This document shows positions 1-8,242 of a stretch of 32,807 nt of DNA, in pieces (positions within the stretch are counted from its first letter, which is position 1; each line of letters starts with the position of its first letter). The DNA lies in assembly GCA_017632775.1 (NCBI GenBank), contig JAGBQR010000019.1, positions 1-32,807 of the forward strand. Reading direction: 5' to 3'. The stretch is from Oscillospiraceae bacterium. GTDB taxonomy: Bacteria > Bacillota > Clostridia > Oscillospirales > Oscillospiraceae. Below the pieces are notes generated by a model. It did not search any database and was not told the DNA's origin. It worked only from the letters and a program-made list of their open reading frames with translations. Position numbers and translations under genes: made by a program.

Positions 1-6
1 AGTACA

Positions 7-1332
7 TTATTCCGTCTCCCCTTTCTGTCGGATGATGAGCCTGTTAGGGGTACCTTCCATACCTAAGACACCACGGATCTGGTTTTCCAGATAACGCTGG
101 TAGGAAAAATGGAACAGTTCCCGTGAATTGCAGAAAACAACAAAGGTCGGAGGCCGGACTCCGGTCTGCGTGATATAATAAATCTTCAGTCTGCGGCCTT
201 TATCTGTGGGAGGCTGCACGCGTGCCTGCGCGTCTGCCAGCACATCATTGAGCATACCGGTGGTGATGCGCATGGCATTCTGATCCGCAACGAAATTGAT
301 AAGCTCAAAAAGCTTGTCCGTTCGCTGCCCTGTAAGCGCGGAGATGAACAAGACCGGAGCATAACTCATAAAGCTGAGATCCCGAAGGATCTCCTTCCGC
401 ATCTTCTCCAGGGTCCCGGTCTCTTTTTCCACCAGATCCCACTTGTTCACGACAATGATGCTGGCCTTTCCCGCCTCATGAGCAAGGCCTGCGATCTTCG
501 TATCCTGCTCCGTCACCCCGTCGCGTGCATCGATCAGGATCAGACAGACCTCCGCGCGCTCGATCGCCATCTGGGCGCGCATCACCGAAAACTTTTCCAC
601 GCGTTCTTCCACGCGGGATTTGCGCCGGATCCCGGCAGTATCGATAAAGACATATTTCCCGTACTGATTCTCATACGGACTGTCCACCGCATCCCGGGTC
701 GTACCGGCCACATCACTCACGATCACGCGTTTTTCCCCGAGAATATGATTCACCAGAGAGGATTTCCCCACGTTCGGTTTCCCTATCACCGCCACGCGGA
801 TCGCATCGTCTTCTGTTTCCTCCTCATCCGCGGGCGGAAAATACCGCAGGCACTCGTCCAGCAGTTCTCCGGTCCCGTGGCCGTGGATCGCCGATACGGG
901 GATCGGGTCTCCGAGTCCCAGCGAGTAAAACTCATAGACCGCCGGATCGGTCGGTCCGGTGGAATCTGCTTTGTTGACCGCAAGAACGACCGGCTTCCGG
1001 GAACGGAGAAGGCGGTTCGCCACTTCCTTGTCTGCCGCAGTCACTCCCGTACGTATATCTGTAACGAGTACGATGACATCTGCTGCGCTGATGGCGATCT
1101 CAGCCTGTTCCCGCATGAAAGCCAGTATCTCATTATCGGTTGAAGGCTCAATGCCTCCCGTATCCACGATGTCGAACTGCCGGCCGCACCATTCACATTC
1201 CGCATATAACCGGTCTCTGGTCACACCCGGCGTGTCTTCCACGATCGAGAGCCGCTGCCCGACAAGCTTGTTGAACAGCATGGACTTCCCGACGTTCGGT
1301 CTTCCGACAATGGCTACTAATGGTCTTGACAT
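7..1332 (-). CDS. der: Ribosome biogenesis GTPase Der (EngA)
   Basis: Der is a tandem GTPase that binds the 50S precursor and is needed for late large-subunit maturation. Two G domains are visible: the first P-loop GRPNVGKS lies at residues 10-17, and a second, IGKPNVGKSS, near residue 190. Each is followed by a DTPG/DTAG-type G3 motif and an NKxD G4 motif (NKAD, NKWD). A KH-like RNA-binding tail follows. The 441-residue length is normal. I chose the ATG at 1332 because AAGGA lies 7 bases upstream and family members begin just before the P-loop. A GTG at 1347, overlapping the upstream stop codon as GTGA, is open but has no ribosome binding site. The first P-loop reads GKSM where GKST is usual, a mild oddity. 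It is the last gene of the DUF177-rpmF-DUF512-der operon. The family call is firm. Confidence 0.97.
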   Translation of the reverse strand: MSRPLVAIVGRPNVGKSMLFNKLVGQRLSIVEDTPGVTRDRLYAECEWCGRQFDIVDTGGIEPSTDNEILAFMREQAEIAISAADVIVLVTDIRTGVTAADKEVANRLLRSRKPVVLAVNKADSTGPTDPAVYEFYSLGLGDPIPVSAIHGHGTGELLDECLRYFPPADEEETEDDAIRVAVIGKPNVGKSSLVNHILGEKRVIVSDVAGTTRDAVDSPYENQYGKYVFIDTAGIRRKSRVEERVEKFSVMRAQMAIERAEVCLILIDARDGVTEQDTKIAGLAHEAGKASIIVVNKWDLVEKETGTLEKMRKEILRDLSFMSYAPVLFISALTGQRTDKLFELINFVADQNAMRITTGMLNDVLADAQARVQPPTDKGRRLKIYYITQTGVRPPTFVVFCNSRELFHFSYQRYLENQIRGVLGMEGTPNRLIIRQKGETE

Positions 1333-1343
1333 GGTTGTATCCT

Positions 1344-2741
1344 TCACTCAGCCGGATTATACCGGTAATACTCTGTTTCTTCCCCGTCTGACGGCTCCGG
1401 GGAATCGGCTTCTGTCCCGAACATGGCATCGAGCAGCTCAAAGCCATCCTGTCTGACAGGGACCATTCGGACACCCAGTTCCTCTTCCGCCTGTCTGAGC
1501 GTTACATCATCCAGGAAGTCCCTTTCTTCGCGCCGTATCATATTCTGCGAGAGGATGAGCCTCTCTCCGAGTTTTCTCCCTTTCAGCTGGGCGATCATGT
1601 CCCGTCCTGTGATCAATCCGGTCACGTTGATCTCCGGACCGAAGAAATCGTTCCGGACCTCATAGACTTCTCCCTGCAGAGCGGGGAATCTCCTTTTCGC
1701 CTCCTCAAGCAGCGAACGGATGTAGGGGGCGGCCGCCTCTCCGGCAACGACGGAAAACGGTTTTCCGTCCGGCTCATCCGCCAGAGCCAGCGCAGAGCGG
1801 AATTCCGCCTCAAGCAGGCGGATCATCCCGACCCCGTTTTCCAGCTGGGTATGCTCTTCGTAATACTCATCCGGGGGAAGCGGGATCTCTGCTTTGATAT
1901 ACAGTTCATCCGAGCAGAAAAAGATACGGCTTCCGTGCTTCTGCAGGCATTCTTCCGCAAAAGAAGAGACCGTCCCGATCACTTCCTTTGCCAGTTTCTC
2001 TGTAAAAGGCCGCAGCGGAAAAAGTCCGTCCCGGTATCTCGTCAATCCCACCGGGACAACGGAAACACTGTGTACCGCCGGATACAGGCTCTCAAGGTCC
2101 CGCATCGTCTGCATCAGCGCGTCTCCGTCGTTGATTCCGGGACAGCAGACGATCTGGCAGTTCATGACGATCCCCGCATCCGCCAGCGAACGCATGATCT
2201 CCAGGCATTCTCCCGCACGCGGATTTCGCAGCATCCTCCTGCGCAGTTCCGGATCCGTTGCATGGACAGAAATGTTCACCGGACTGATATGAAGCGCCTC
2301 GATCCGCTCGATTTCTCTTTTTGAAAGATTCGTCAGGGTGATATAGTTGCCCATCAAAAAACTCAGCCGCGCGTCGTCATCCTTGAAGTACAGGGTCTTC
2401 CGCATTCCGGGAGGAAGCTGATCGATAAAGCAGAAAATGCAGTTGTTCGCGCAGGACCTGGGAGCATCCATCAGATAGCTCTCGAAGTCCAGCCCCAGAT
2501 CTCCGCCCTCGTTCTTGATCACATGGAGCGTATACCGTTCTCCCGTGGAGGCTTCCATCACGACCTCCAGTTTCTCGTCATAGGCGAAGTATTTATAGTC
2601 AAGCACATCCCGGATAATGTGTCCGTTGACAGACACGAGAGAATCTCCCTCGGATACTTTTCCCCGAAGCGGGCTTCCCTCGTCGATACTCTTGATCTTA
2701 TTTTTCATATCGGGCACGAAAAGCAAAAGGAGGTCAGGCAT
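1344..2741 (-). CDS. DUF512 family radical-SAM-like protein with N-terminal PDZ domain
   Basis: This belongs to the conserved clostridial and cyanobacterial DUF512 family, whose substrate is unknown. Seen in the sequence: a PDZ-like segment at residues 12-78, then a CxxxCxxC cluster (C97, C101, C104) typical of a radical-SAM 4Fe-4S site, within a TIM-barrel-like region, then the DUF512 C-terminal part. In Clostridia this gene is regularly next to der, as it is here. I chose the start at 2741 because GGGAGGGAAGG lies just upstream of that ATG. The internal ATG at 2708 has no such site. The gene starts 24 bases after rpmF and its TGA overlaps a GTG that is open into der, so the genes are probably co-transcribed. 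A link to ribosome assembly or translation is inferred from neighbours only. Confidence 0.9.
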   Translation of the reverse strand: MPDLLLLFVPDMKNKIKSIDEGSPLRGKVSEGDSLVSVNGHIIRDVLDYKYFAYDEKLEVVMEASTGERYTLHVIKNEGGDLGLDFESYLMDAPRSCANNCIFCFIDQLPPGMRKTLYFKDDDARLSFLMGNYITLTNLSKREIERIEALHISPVNISVHATDPELRRRMLRNPRAGECLEIMRSLADAGIVMNCQIVCCPGINDGDALMQTMRDLESLYPAVHSVSVVPVGLTRYRDGLFPLRPFTEKLAKEVIGTVSSFAEECLQKHGSRIFFCSDELYIKAEIPLPPDEYYEEHTQLENGVGMIRLLEAEFRSALALADEPDGKPFSVVAGEAAAPYIRSLLEEAKRRFPALQGEVYEVRNDFFGPEINVTGLITGRDMIAQLKGRKLGERLILSQNMIRREERDFLDDVTLRQAEEELGVRMVPVRQDGFELLDAMFGTEADSPEPSDGEETEYYRYNPAE

Positions 2742-2765
2742 CTTGCCTTCCCTCCCTTAAGCTCT

Positions 2766-2954
2766 TTACTTGCTCTCCTCGACATTGATGACAGTGCGGC
2801 CATTATACTGACCGCATGCCTTGCAGGCGCGATGAGGCATGCAGAATGCTCCGCAGTTGGGGCACTTGATGATGCCGGGTGCTGTGAGCTTCCATGTGGA
2901 AGAACGCCTTTTGTCACGTCTCTGCCGTGATACCTTTCCCTTCGGGACCGCCAT
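2766..2954 (-). CDS. rpmF: 50S ribosomal protein L32
   Basis: A 62-residue zinc-ribbon L32 of the large ribosomal subunit. The N-terminus MAVPKGKVSRQRRDKRRS is diagnostic. The zinc ligands are C31, C34, C44 and C47 (CPNC and CKAC), so this is the cysteine-containing, zinc-binding form. An AGGAGGTGTC ribosome binding site precedes the ATG. It sits between DUF177 and the DUF512 gene; the DUF177-rpmF pairing is conserved across bacteria and supports co-regulation of the two products. Confidence 0.98.
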   Translation of the reverse strand: MAVPKGKVSRQRRDKRRSSTWKLTAPGIIKCPNCGAFCMPHRACKACGQYNGRTVINVEESK

Positions 2955-2993
2955 GATGACACCTCCTGATAGCAGCTGTTCTGAGCAGCCAGA

Positions 2994-3488
2994 TTAATCT
3001 TTATCCAAAAGCTGCTCAAGCACAGCAAATCTTGGATCGACCTGTTTTTTGCACGTACACGTGCCCGTATTCAGATTAACGCCGCAGCCGGGACAGATCC
3101 CTCTGCAATCCTCCCTGCAGAGGAATTTGGTTTCCATGTCCAGAATGAAACAGGTGGAAACCACTTCATCCAGATCGATCCCGTCCTCTTCCAGAATGAA
3201 AAGTTCAGGATTCTCTTCATTTTCCTCTTCGGCAATAATCACATCAAGCTGCGTGACTTTTTCACTTTCGAACTCCGACCCGCAGCGGTCGCATATACAG
3301 AGCATCACCGCTCCTGCTTCGCCCGTCAGACGGAGGATCCCGGCTTCATTATAGATCCGCCCTCTTGCGTGAAGAGGAGACTTATAGCTCTTAACGGAAT
3401 CAAATTCAAGATTATCGGATTCGATATCCCGGTCAAAAGATACACTCTTTCCGGGAACCTCGATGATCTCGTGCAAATCAAGCCGCAT
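2994..3488 (-). CDS. DUF177 / YceD family protein
   Basis: A 164-residue member of the YceD (DUF177) family. Plant and bacterial members are linked to 23S rRNA accumulation, and the gene is almost always directly upstream of rpmF, as here. The sequence shows the usual beta-rich N-terminal half, a central acidic stretch (EEENEENPELFILEEDGIDL), and C-terminal cysteines arranged as CREDCRGICPGCG plus CTC, which may bind metal. A further CxxC (CDRCGSEF) lies mid-protein. It starts at the ATG at 3488, preceded by a modest GGGGA site, and is first in the operon behind the promoter at about 3533-3561. A role in large-subunit rRNA maturation is inferred from the family. Confidence 0.92.
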   Translation of the reverse strand: MRLDLHEIIEVPGKSVSFDRDIESDNLEFDSVKSYKSPLHARGRIYNEAGILRLTGEAGAVMLCICDRCGSEFESEKVTQLDVIIAEEENEENPELFILEEDGIDLDEVVSTCFILDMETKFLCREDCRGICPGCGVNLNTGTCTCKKQVDPRFAVLEQLLDKD

Positions 3489-3532
3489 ATCATTCCCCGT
3501 TCTGTGAAAAGCCCTGCAACGTCAGCCTTGAT

Positions 3533-3561
3533 ATTATAGTTGACTTGTAAAGGCTTGTCAA
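3533..3561 (-). promoter_or_regulatory. Promoter for the DUF177-rpmF-DUF512-der operon
   Basis: On the minus strand a consensus -35 TTGACA (plus-strand 3556-3561) is separated by exactly 17 bases from a perfect -10 TATAAT (3533-3538). This points to sigma-A-type initiation about 40 bases upstream of the DUF177 start. Its -35 box shares bases with that of the divergent promoter on the plus strand. Confidence 0.85.
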
Positions 3562-3583
3562 CACAATTTTCGTGTTGTATAAT
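3555..3583 (+). promoter_or_regulatory. Promoter for the pseudouridine synthase-CDF operon
   Basis: On the plus strand, -35 TTGTCA at 3555-3560, a 17-base spacer and a perfect -10 TATAAT at 3578-3583. The predicted transcript begins near 3590, giving a leader of only about 20 bases before the ATG at 3612. The -35 overlaps the divergent -35 box (3556-3561), so two polymerases could not bind at once. Confidence 0.85.
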
Positions 3584-3611
3584 CCAAAAAAACAGTTTTT
3601 CGGAAGATTCT

Positions 3612-4586
3612 ATGAAAGATTTTACGATCGGAAAAAATGACGCCGGTCAGCGTCTCGACCGGTTTGTCGGGAAAGCGGTCCCGCTCCTTCCCGATTCTCT
3701 TCTTCAGAAGTATATACGCCTGAAGAGGATAAAAGTCAACGGAAAAGGATCCCGACGGGATTACCGGCTCGCAGCCGGCGATCTCGTGGCGCTGTACATC
3801 AAGGACGAGTTTTTTGAAGCTCCCCGTGAAGAGAACTCCTATCTCAAGATCGGGACCCCGCGGGTAGACATCGTATATGAGGACGAAAACATCCTTCTGG
3901 CGGATAAAAAACCCGGTGTCCTCTGTCACAGTGCGGGTGTCTGGGATTATAACACGCTCATTGCCAACATACAGGCCTATCTCGCTCAGAAAGGAGAATG
4001 GAACCCGCATGCGGAAAACTCCTTTGCGCCTGCTCTCTGCAACCGTATCGACCGGAACACCGGAGGAATCGTCATCGCCGCGAAAAACGCAGAGGCTCTC
4101 CGGATCCTGAACGACAAAATCCGGGATCGCGAGATCGAGAAATACTACCTGTGCGCCGTTCAGGGCCGTCCCCGCCCTGCGGAAGGCAGGCTGGAAAACT
4201 ATCTGTTCAAGGATTCCGTCAGAAACCAGGTCTATGTCCGCGACCGCAGTGAGCCCGGAGCAAAGACTGCCGTCACCGAATACCGTGTCCTGCGCTCGAA
4301 AAACGGTCTCTCTCTTCTGGAGTGCCGCCTTCTCACCGGACGCACCCATCAGATCCGCGCGCAGCTGGCCCACGCCGGGCACCCGCTTCTCGGCGACGGA
4401 AAATACGGCACGGAAAAGCTCAACCGCAGCTATGGGGAGAAAGGGCAGGCGCTGTACTCCTACAAACTCGAGTTCCCGTTTCCCACCGATGCAGGACTTC
4501 TCAATTATCTGCGCGGAAAGAGCTTCCGGGTGGAGCGGGTGGATTTCGCAGAAAAATACTTTGGAATGACCGGACTGGATCTCTGA
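3612..4586 (+). CDS. RluA family pseudouridine synthase
   Basis: Converts specific uridines in rRNA or tRNA to pseudouridine. An S4 RNA-binding domain occupies roughly residues 1-65. The RluA/RsuA-type catalytic core follows, with the active-site Asp147 in CNRIDRNTGG, the counterpart of HRLDxxTSG in RluA and RluC/D. The RTHQIRAQLAHAGHPLLGD motif near the C-terminus is also characteristic. I chose the ATG at 3612 because the S4 fold starts there. The frame is open upstream to 3540, but that stretch holds the promoter. GGAAG at 3601-3605 is a weak ribosome binding site. The His-to-Asn and Ser-to-Gly changes around the catalytic Asp mark the RluC/RluD-like clostridial branch, and the target uridine cannot be told from sequence. 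Its stop is one base before the CDF gene. Confidence 0.93.
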   Translation: MKDFTIGKNDAGQRLDRFVGKAVPLLPDSLLQKYIRLKRIKVNGKGSRRDYRLAAGDLVALYIKDEFFEAPREENSYLKIGTPRVDIVYEDENILLADKKPGVLCHSAGVWDYNTLIANIQAYLAQKGEWNPHAENSFAPALCNRIDRNTGGIVIAAKNAEALRILNDKIRDREIEKYYLCAVQGRPRPAEGRLENYLFKDSVRNQVYVRDRSEPGAKTAVTEYRVLRSKNGLSLLECRLLTGRTHQIRAQLAHAGHPLLGDGKYGTEKLNRSYGEKGQALYSYKLEFPFPTDAGLLNYLRGKSFRVERVDFAEKYFGMTGLDL

Positions 4587-4587
4587 T

Positions 4588-5757
4588 ATGCTTACACTTT
4601 TAGCCAAACTGTTTATTCGTGACCATGAAAACACTGCCGATCCGAAAGTGCGAACCGCCTACGGCATGCTCTGCGGCCTGTACGGCGTGTTTCTGAACCT
4701 GCTGCTCTTTGCCGGAAAATACCTTGCGGGAACTCTCTCCGGATCAGTTGCCGTGACTGCCGATGCCTTCAACAACCTGTCTGACGCCGGATCTTCCGTG
4801 ATCAGTCTTCTTGGCTTTGCGCTGGCCGCGCGCCGACCGGATCCGGATCACCCGTACGGACACGGTCGGATCGAATACCTAGCCGGTCTCGGTATCAGCG
4901 CCGTTATTCTTGTGGTCGGCGTGGATCTCGCGCGCACTTCCATGGGCAAGATCGTTCACCCCGAGCCGGTCAACACCGGGCTGCTGCAGGTCCTGATCCT
5001 GGTCGCCGCCATTCTGGTAAAACTCTACATGGCCTGGTACAACCGTTCGGTCGGCCGCCGCATCCGCTCCGCCGCCATGGAGGCTTCCGCTCTTGATTCC
5101 CTGACGGATACCATTTCCACGCTGGTAGTACTGCTGAGCATGCTCATAGCCCGCTTTTTCGGCGTGAATATCGACGGATGGGCGGGGCTCGCCGTGGCTG
5201 TGTTTATCATAATCGCCGGTTTCAGTGCTGCGAAAGACACCATCGCGCCTCTGCTCGGGAGCGCTCCGGATCCGGAATTCGTGAAGAACATCGAACAGAC
5301 CGTTCTGGCGCACCCGGAAATCGTGGGCATCCACGATCTCTTTGTCCACGACTACGGTCCGGGCCGCGTTCTGCTCTCGCTCCATGCGGAAGTCGATGGG
5401 CACGGAGATTTCTTTGCCCTGCACGACGTTGTCGACAGCGCAGAGATGGAACTGAAGGAAAAATACGGCTGTCTCGCAACAATCCACATGGATCCGATCG
5501 ATTCGGACAATCCGGAGGTTAACGCACTCCGCACCGCCGTGCTTGAGAAACTGCGCAGTTCTCTCGGACCGGAGCTGAATATCCATGACTTTCGTGTCGT
5601 TCCCGGTCCCACCCATACAAACCTGATTTTTGACACGGAGCTTCCTCTGACCTGCCCGCTGAAAGATTCCCAGGCGGAGGAAAAGATCCGCCGTGTGGTA
5701 AAGGAGAACTTCCCGCACTGCAATGCTGTGGTCAGCATCGACCGCATTGTCTGCTGA
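4588..5757 (+). CDS. Cation diffusion facilitator transporter, possible Mn exporter
   Basis: A proton-coupled divalent metal exporter in the cytoplasmic membrane, 389 residues. Six membrane segments fill about residues 25-215 and a cytoplasmic CDF dimerisation domain follows. Aligned by eye to E. coli YiiP, the transport site is N62 and D66 in TM2 (FNNLSD) and D170 and D174 in TM5 (LDSLTD). Zinc exporters have His in the third place. A DxxxD pair in TM5 with Asn in TM2 matches what is known of manganese-exporting CDFs, so manganese is my preferred substrate, but this is inference. The loop HPYGHGR (H88, H92) is the usual second site. The C-terminus is longer than in YiiP. The ATG is one base after the upstream stop, implying translational coupling. 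The stop codon lies at the foot of the terminator stem. Confidence 0.92.
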   Translation: MLTLLAKLFIRDHENTADPKVRTAYGMLCGLYGVFLNLLLFAGKYLAGTLSGSVAVTADAFNNLSDAGSSVISLLGFALAARRPDPDHPYGHGRIEYLAGLGISAVILVVGVDLARTSMGKIVHPEPVNTGLLQVLILVAAILVKLYMAWYNRSVGRRIRSAAMEASALDSLTDTISTLVVLLSMLIARFFGVNIDGWAGLAVAVFIIIAGFSAAKDTIAPLLGSAPDPEFVKNIEQTVLAHPEIVGIHDLFVHDYGPGRVLLSLHAEVDGHGDFFALHDVVDSAEMELKEKYGCLATIHMDPIDSDNPEVNALRTAVLEKLRSSLGPELNIHDFRVVPGPTHTNLIFDTELPLTCPLKDSQAEEKIRRVVKENFPHCNAVVSIDRIVC

Positions 5758-5810
5758 ACAGAAAAAGAAAGACGGCGCACCGACCGGTGCGCCGTCTTTC
5801 TTTTTCTGTT
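5757..5810. terminator. Perfect 25-bp bidirectional terminator
   Basis: Arms 5757-5781 and 5786-5810 are exact reverse complements around a GACC loop. The core is GC-rich and the outer arms are A-rich and T-rich, so it can act as an intrinsic terminator on both strands. It lies between the converging CDF and MscS genes. The final A of the CDF stop codon is the first base of the stem. Confidence 0.92.
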
Positions 5811-5815
5811 CAAAA

Positions 5816-6622
5816 TCAGTTCTTTACATGCACATCCAGACGGTTGAAGGGGATGGTGATGCCGTTTGCGTCGAAAGCCGCGTTGACCTTTTCCAGCAGA
5901 TCAAAGTACACATCCCAGTAATTTGCAGACTCCGTCCATGCGCGAAGGGTGACCTTTACTCCGTTGCCTGCGCCGTAATCCGACACACGCGCGAAGGGAG
6001 CCGGATCCTGAAGTACTTTCTCGCACCCGGCACAGACGGCAAGGATGACCTCTTTGACTTTCTCGGGATCATTCCCTCCGACGGAGAAGACATGATCGAC
6101 CCTGCGGATATCTTTTTCGCTGTAATTCACGATGCTTCCGGAAGACAGTGCTCCGTTGGGAAGATTTACGACCTTGTTGTCTACCGTTACGATCTTGGTG
6201 TTCACGATACGGATCTCTTCCACTGTTCCTTCAAATCCCTGGGCAGAAATATAGTCTCCGATTTTAAAGGGCCTCGTGACAAGAAGCAGTGCGCCGCCCG
6301 CCAGATTGCTCAGCGCACCGTTCACCGCCAGACCGACACTGACGCCAAGAGCGGCCACGAAAGCTGCGAGACCGCTCGTGTCGATCCCCAGATACCCCAC
6401 AAGGGAAATAACGATGATGACCTTCAGCGCGATCTTTGCGATATAGGCAAGCGTTTTGGTGAGCGTCTTGTCCATTTTCTCCACGGAAAGAAGTTTTTTC
6501 TCGATCCTCCGCGCGACCGCGTTGATGATCTTGAACGAGACGAGCAGGATCAGCAGGGCGATCACGATCCTGGTTCCGGTGTTGATCCAGGTCGGCAGGG
6601 AAGTGATAACTGTGTCAAGCAT
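5816..6622 (-). CDS. MscS family small-conductance mechanosensitive channel
   Basis: A 268-residue channel that opens under membrane tension to release solutes on hypo-osmotic shock. Three hydrophobic segments are seen: about residues 16-36, 60-82, and the pore helix near 83-115, which has the Gly/Ala-rich packing pattern (AAFVAALGVSVGLAVNGALSNLAGG). It is followed by the RPFKIGDYI signature and the beta and alpha/beta cytoplasmic domains. The length is close to E. coli MscS (286 residues). The start at 6622 follows a strong AAGGAGG site 7 bases away. It lies 54 bases downstream of the leucine-rich-repeat gene with no clear terminator between them, so read-through is possible. The family call is firm. 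Confidence 0.95.
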   Translation of the reverse strand: MLDTVITSLPTWINTGTRIVIALLILLVSFKIINAVARRIEKKLLSVEKMDKTLTKTLAYIAKIALKVIIVISLVGYLGIDTSGLAAFVAALGVSVGLAVNGALSNLAGGALLLVTRPFKIGDYISAQGFEGTVEEIRIVNTKIVTVDNKVVNLPNGALSSGSIVNYSEKDIRRVDHVFSVGGNDPEKVKEVILAVCAGCEKVLQDPAPFARVSDYGAGNGVKVTLRAWTESANYWDVYFDLLEKVNAAFDANGITIPFNRLDVHVKN

Positions 6623-6676
6623 TGCAATTCCTCCTTATATATCAAATAAAATAAGACTGTTGGGAAATCCGCATAC

Positions 6677-8242
6677 TCAGTTCGGGAAGACGATCTGAAT
6701 AATGCCGTGGATATAGTTCCAGGCGTCACTTCCTTTACTGAAAGCATTTTCATTCTGAAGAGCGATATAGCCGATGGAGCGGTGCACAGTCCCTCCATAG
6801 AGGATCACAGTCTCTCCTGCGGCGTTTTTCAGTTTCATATACGGACGCATTGCCAGATCCGGGCGGCACTGCGCATCACTGAAGCCTACAAGGACATTGG
6901 TGAACTGGATCTTTCCTCCGGTCCTGGCAAAGACCGGATCATTTCTGTCCTTCTCATATGCTGCGGCCGAGCGTACGCCTGCCGCCGTGAAAGTGAGAGC
7001 CGTTCCTTTCAGTTCACTGTCCCATTGCACGATCGTTCCGTACTCGAGCAGCACATAGCCTTCGATACCGCTCCCGGTCAGTTTTTTCCGGGTCTCCTCC
7101 GGAACAGCAGTGATCATACGGATCCCTTTCTTTCCGGTTATCCGGATCGATGCGCCTGCATACTGCAAAACATCGTCCAGCTGAGGGATCCTTACCGCAC
7201 GGCAGCTTCCGTCTTCCTCCCAGTCCAGCCGGAAAACCTGCATATGGGTGGGGTAAGTCGTGTGTATGTCCGATGCACCCGGATTATTCCAGCTCAGTTT
7301 TACAGCAAATACCGCGCCCGGAGCCTGGAGGGAGATTTTTCCCCCGCTTCCAGCAACATACTCTGTTCCATCGATCTCGACCCGATCCCCTTCCGCCGTT
7401 TCCGGGATTGAGACGGAATAGCCCAGGGGCGGGATCATCTGCTGCGCCTCCAGGACCGTTCCGCAGGCCTGGCAGTGGCTCCCTTCCGTCCATCCCGGAG
7501 ATGCCGCAGCAGGAGCAACCGCCGCATCGATCACGGGTTTATGTCCGGATGCAGGGATCGCCGTATCCTGCTCGATCAGACAGACCGCGCATTGACGGCG
7601 GAGGATGCCGTCCTCTGTGCACGCAGCTTCTCTGATCACTGTACCGTCATCCCAGGCATGAAGGCTCCATGTCAGTTTCTTCGCTCCGTATGCAAGCATC
7701 GTTGTCTCATCCCAGCCGTTCTTCAGGCAGGAGCAGTACGCCGCAGCCGTAACATCATAAAAGCTCTTCCCTCCGATGGAAGGCGCATCGCCTGCGAATT
7801 CCACGGACACGAGCGAGGTACAGTTTCGAAAGGCATAATCACCTATCGAAATACAGCTTTCCGGAAACCGTACCGAAGTCAGGGCCGTGCAGTTTGTGAA
7901 AGCCTGGATGCCGATACTCCCGATTCCTTCCGGGATCGTTATGCTTCTCAGACACACGCAGTTCAGAAACGCATACGCACCTATTGCAGTGACCTCCGGC
8001 GCGATCTCCGCCGCGGTGATCATGTCCGCGTATTCCAGCCACGGCGCGTCTCCGGCCGGGGACCAATCCGGCATGGGTCCGCTGCCCGAAATACGGAGGG
8101 TTCCATCTTCGTCCAGCTCCCAGTACAGCGTCTCCCCCTCATTTCCCGAAACAAGGGTCTCCGCTTCGGCGCAGAACGGAAGCACGGTCATCAGTACAAA
8201 CGCCAGAAGCAGCGTTGTTATTCTTTTTCCGCATGCCTTCAT
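6677..8242 (-). CDS. Secreted BspA-like leucine-rich-repeat protein
   Basis: A 521-residue exported protein of unknown role; the family is common in gut Clostridia and often surface-associated. A signal peptide covers about residues 1-26 (basic start, hydrophobic core, AEA cleavage site). Next come a DGTLRISGSGPMPDW strand module and about three LRR_5-type repeats of the form AF-NC--L-S--IPE. Two consecutive cysteine-pair modules follow (CAVC and CQAC, each preceded by Cys/Ala-rich and Gly/Trp-rich text and ending IPxxGH or IPPLGY), then a long C-terminal beta-rich region. No sortase motif, repeat anchor or membrane anchor was seen. I chose the ATG at 8242 because GGAGGGG lies about 10 bases upstream and the signal peptide begins there. 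The frame stays open upstream to 8296. No enzyme motif was recognised. Confidence 0.85.
   Translation of the reverse strand: MKACGKRITTLLLAFVLMTVLPFCAEAETLVSGNEGETLYWELDEDGTLRISGSGPMPDWSPAGDAPWLEYADMITAAEIAPEVTAIGAYAFLNCVCLRSITIPEGIGSIGIQAFTNCTALTSVRFPESCISIGDYAFRNCTSLVSVEFAGDAPSIGGKSFYDVTAAAYCSCLKNGWDETTMLAYGAKKLTWSLHAWDDGTVIREAACTEDGILRRQCAVCLIEQDTAIPASGHKPVIDAAVAPAAASPGWTEGSHCQACGTVLEAQQMIPPLGYSVSIPETAEGDRVEIDGTEYVAGSGGKISLQAPGAVFAVKLSWNNPGASDIHTTYPTHMQVFRLDWEEDGSCRAVRIPQLDDVLQYAGASIRITGKKGIRMITAVPEETRKKLTGSGIEGYVLLEYGTIVQWDSELKGTALTFTAAGVRSAAAYEKDRNDPVFARTGGKIQFTNVLVGFSDAQCRPDLAMRPYMKLKNAAGETVILYGGTVHRSIGYIALQNENAFSKGSDAWNYIHGIIQIVFPN

Noticed and set aside
1333-1347. GTG at 1347 as the start of Der
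   Set aside because: It lacks a ribosome binding site, whereas the ATG at 1332 has AAGGA at good distance and matches family N-termini.
3558-4634. 358-codon minus-strand open frame opposite the pseudouridine synthase
   Set aside because: It spans the promoter region and the start of the CDF gene and resembles no family.
5723-6649. 308-codon plus-strand open frame opposite the MscS gene
   Set aside because: It runs through the terminator hairpin and mirrors the MscS gene.
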